This document shows, in pieces, positions 6,116 through 7,903 of a DNA stretch of 7,903 bases (positions within the stretch are counted from its first letter, which is position 1; each line of letters opens with the position of its first letter). The notes beneath the pieces were generated by a model, which was not told where the DNA came from, made no database searches, and saw only the letters and a list, made by a program, of their open reading frames with translations. The DNA is from Acidobacteriota bacterium. Its GTDB lineage: Bacteria; Acidobacteriota; Vicinamibacteria; Vicinamibacterales; UBA2999. The DNA is taken from NCBI GenBank assembly GCA_013813075.1, contig JACCSI010000477.1, positions 1 to 7,903 of the forward strand. The letters run 5' to 3'. Position numbers and translations under genes: made by a program.

Positions 6116-6493
6116 GTGACCCCCCTTCGTCACGGACTGCTGGCGTTGGTATTTTCTGCGGCCGTCTCATTGTCGTGTTCGTCGCCGTCGGTGCCACGCG
6201 ATGTGACGTTGGTGGCGCGGGGCATGACCTTCACGCTGGCCGGCGACGCCAAGCTACTCAACCCGGTCATCGCCGTTCGCGCGGGTGAGCGCATCCGGTT
6301 GGTGTTGAAGAACGAAGCGCCGGGCCTGTTGCATGACATCGAGATTGCCGCATGGGACGTGCAGGTGAACCAGATTGGTGCTGGTGAAACGGCTGACGTG
6401 ACCTTTGTCGTACCCAACCAACCAGGCCGCTATGAATATCGCTGCCGACCCCACGCCGAGATGATGAGCGGCTTTATCGAAGTCACGCCGTAG
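6116..6493 (+). CDS. Small type-1 copper cupredoxin, exported (possible lipoprotein)
   Basis: A 125-residue blue-copper electron-transfer or copper-binding protein of the periplasm. A hydrophobic signal (about 7-20) ends in SLSC; Cys21 may be lipidated, although Ser at -3 is unusual. The single cupredoxin domain has the full type-1 set: His73 (LLHDIE), Cys110, His113 and Met116 (YRCRPHAEMM). The C-x2-H-x2-M spacing is that of amicyanin- and pseudoazurin-like proteins. The GTG start lies 3 nt after the ZIP stop and the gene overlaps the next by 1 nt, so it is inside the operon. It could pass electrons to or from the oxidase or carry copper for it; which of these is not shown by the sequence. 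Confidence 0.87.
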   Translation: MTPLRHGLLALVFSAAVSLSCSSPSVPRDVTLVARGMTFTLAGDAKLLNPVIAVRAGERIRLVLKNEAPGLLHDIEIAAWDVQVNQIGAGETADVTFVVPNQPGRYEYRCRPHAEMMSGFIEVTP

Positions 6494-7230
6494 TGTCGCA
6501 CCTGGAGGCCGCGTTTCAATCCCCTGAACACAAACGGCGACACGTGCGCAAGCTGTTCGCCACCATCGCCGACCGGTATGACTTCATCACGGTGGCGCTC
6601 TCGTTTGGCCGCGATCGGGCGTGGAAACGGCGGCTGGCCCGCGAGGCCCAGTTACACCACGGCGACCGCGTGATCGACCTCGCCTGTGGCACGGGCGACA
6701 TTGCGTTTGCCGCGGCGCTCTATGGCGCCGAGGTGGTCGGCTTGGATGTGACGCTGCGCATGATTGAGCTGGCACGTGCAAAAGAGCGGTTGGCGCGCAC
6801 ACGAGGCTTGTGGCCCATCCCGCGCTTCACCGTCGGCGACATGATGGCGCTGCCCTTCGCCGACGCCAGCGCCGACGTCATCACCACTGGCTATGGGTTG
6901 CGTAACGTCCCAACTCTCGAGGACGCAGTCGACGAGATCGTGCGCGTGCTGAAACCTGGCGGCCGATTGCTGTCGCTCGACTTCAATCGTCCTCGCCAGG
7001 CCGTGGTGCGCACGGCATATCTCGGCTACCTGACCGTCGTCGGTGCCACGCTCGGATGGGTGCTCCATCGCGATCCCGATACCTACCGCTACATTCCGGA
7101 ATCAGTACGGCGTTACCCAGGCGCTCACGGTGTCGCCGAATTGCTACAGGCGCGCGGTTTCGACGATGTGCGCGTGATCCCGATCTTCGGCGGATTCATG
7201 ACGCTTCACGTCGCGCGTCGCCGCGCCTGA
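6493..7230 (+). CDS. ubiE: Demethylmenaquinone/ubiquinone C-methyltransferase (UbiE/MenG)
   Basis: Cytoplasmic or membrane-associated SAM-dependent methyltransferase carrying out the C-methylation of demethylmenaquinone (and of the ubiquinone precursor where present). Family marks, in order: FATIADRYDFI...RAWKRRL (22-48), SAM-binding motif VIDLACGTGDIA (60-71), the acidic end of strand 2 GLDVT (83-87), GDMMALPF (115-122), the UbiE-specific TGYGLRNVP (132-140), RVLKPGG (151-157), and YRYIPESVRRYPG (198-210). The length (245) is typical. The GTG start overlaps the cupredoxin stop by 1 nt, without a strong ribosome-binding site. It is the last gene of the operon; quinone supply may be linked to the redox proteins upstream, but simple co-transcription is equally possible. 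If the host makes only menaquinone, menG is the better symbol. Confidence 0.9.
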   Translation: MSHLEAAFQSPEHKRRHVRKLFATIADRYDFITVALSFGRDRAWKRRLAREAQLHHGDRVIDLACGTGDIAFAAALYGAEVVGLDVTLRMIELARAKERLARTRGLWPIPRFTVGDMMALPFADASADVITTGYGLRNVPTLEDAVDEIVRVLKPGGRLLSLDFNRPRQAVVRTAYLGYLTVVGATLGWVLHRDPDTYRYIPESVRRYPGAHGVAELLQARGFDDVRVIPIFGGFMTLHVARRRA

Positions 7231-7513
7231 AACGCTAACGTAAGCGCCGTCCCGAGCCAAATACAGCTGGATACGGGGGCTGGTGTGTAAACGTGTGCAC
7301 GGGCGAGAGCTGTCATGGCCTTGGTTGAATCGTTACGAACGGCAATTGTTCGCGCGGACGGCGACGCGGATCGCGAGGCGCTGCTGCTCGCGCTCAATGG
7401 CCAGAAGACGACGCGTCAGTCGTCGAACGGCTCGCGTAGAGAGCCGAGCGCTCCTCCGCTGGTCGAATGCGGATCGCGTGACATCGCGAGCGGCGAGCTG
7501 CGTGCGACACCGT
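7231..7513. other. Gene-poor convergent spacer with tandem GC hairpins
   Basis: This stretch separates the ends of ubiE and the minus-strand hypothetical gene. Two stem-loops lie side by side: GACGAC-6 nt-GTCGTC (7407-7424) and CGGCTC-7 nt-GAGCCG (7428-7446). They are placed well to end transcription from either side, but neither has a T run. A weak plus-strand reading frame starts at an ATG (7315) and runs to 7557, into the opposite gene. Its first 30 residues (MALVESLRTAIVRADGDADR onward) could be a protein N-terminus, while the rest is low-complexity and Arg/Ser/Pro-rich. I do not call it a gene; a decayed remnant is possible. Confidence 0.4.
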
Positions 7514-7903
7514 CTATCCCAACCACGGGCGTATTTCGTCGAACAAACGCTCGATGAGATCGTCCTCGGTGATCTTGTCGATAGCGGCGCGTTCCTTCAC
7601 GGCACGTTCCGTCCGTATCATGCGGCTGCCCCGGTTTCGGGTGGAGATCAACAACGCCTGCGGCGGGTCCTGCGACTCGTCCAGTTCGAGCTGAATGACA
7701 TCGTCGCGACTGCGATCGGCGACCAGCCGGACAGCCCCTGACGGGGTCTGCACCTCGAAGAGGATGCCCTCGGCTCGCAGCACGGTCGCCATCTGGCGAA
7801 ACGCCGGCGTGGCGATGTCGTCGAGAAACGCCTGGTAGGCACGTGACGCGGCAGTGCTCCGCTCGCGCCGTTCCGCCGCACTCCGCCGTGCCTGGTCGAT
7901 CTC
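7514..7903 (-). CDS. Hypothetical protein, C-terminal part (5' partial)
   Basis: The minus-strand frame is open to the right edge, so the true start is outside the window; an in-frame ATG at 7792-7790 is probably internal because clear coding continues upstream of it. The visible 129 residues begin with a charged, helical, Arg/Glu/Ala-rich stretch (EIDQARRSAAERRERS), then AYQAFLDDIATPAFRQMATVLRAEG. An alternating strand region with VQTPSGAVRLVADR, DDVIQLELD and PQALLIS follows, and the end is acidic (ITEDDLIERLFDEIRPWLG). There is no signal peptide, membrane segment or catalytic motif in the visible part. I do not recognise a named family. The layout (helical lead-in, small beta domain, acidic tail) suggests a soluble cytoplasmic protein. 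It converges on ubiE. Confidence 0.7.
   Translation of the reverse strand, partial: EIDQARRSAAERRERSTAASRAYQAFLDDIATPAFRQMATVLRAEGILFEVQTPSGAVRLVADRSRDDVIQLELDESQDPPQALLISTRNRGSRMIRTERAVKERAAIDKITEDDLIERLFDEIRPWLG

Noticed and set aside
5218..6288. Plus-strand open frame of 356 aa inside the ZIP gene
   Set aside because: Arg/Gly/Ala-rich translation without domains, fully overlapping the ZIP frame with its membrane helices and HNxxEG motifs; a frame shadow.
7231..7250. Short hairpin after the ubiE stop (CGCT...AGCG) as an intrinsic terminator
   Set aside because: Only four clean pairs with a mismatch next to them and no T run.

Overview
The window is high-GC bacterial DNA (roughly 60% by eye), densely coding, with overlapping or nearly touching genes and several GTG starts. 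The gene styles suggest a soil or environmental bacterium, possibly Acidobacteriota. That assignment rests on general resemblance (PD40-repeat lipoprotein, two-domain copper oxidase, partial conserved hypothetical at the right edge) and is low confidence.

Layout. (1) Positions 1-422 hold the C-terminal part of an IS630-family transposase running in from the left edge. (2) It abuts, tail to tail, queD (minus strand). queD is divergent from queC across only 27 bp; together they supply two steps of preQ0 (7-deazaguanine) synthesis. (3) A PD40/TolB-like beta-propeller gene overlaps the queC stop codon. (4) A DUF411 periplasmic Cys-rich protein, a family often linked to copper, follows. (5) It converges on a DtxR/MntR-family metalloregulator on the minus strand. 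(6) Divergent from the regulator is a tight plus-strand operon: Tat-exported two-domain multicopper oxidase, ZIP-family metal transporter with an extra extracytoplasmic N-terminal domain, small type-1 copper cupredoxin, and UbiE/MenG quinone methyltransferase. (7) After a gene-poor convergent spacer with two GC hairpins, a partial hypothetical gene on the minus strand runs off the right edge.

The most interesting part is 3766-6493. The regulator/oxidase intergenic region holds a near-consensus sigma70-type promoter (TTGACC, 17 bp, TAGAAT). A perfect 7-bp-arm inverted repeat (ATTTTGA-N4-TCAAAAT) overlaps its -10 element and predicted start site, as expected for an operator of the divergent DtxR-family protein. 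The oxidase has all eight type-2/3 copper histidines and a type-1 site in domain 1 only. Its gene overlaps the ZIP gene by 11 nt, and a cupredoxin gene follows 3 nt after the ZIP gene. I infer a metal-responsive envelope module pairing copper redox chemistry with divalent-metal transport; its substrate cannot be read from sequence. No RNA genes, CRISPR array or phage genes were seen.
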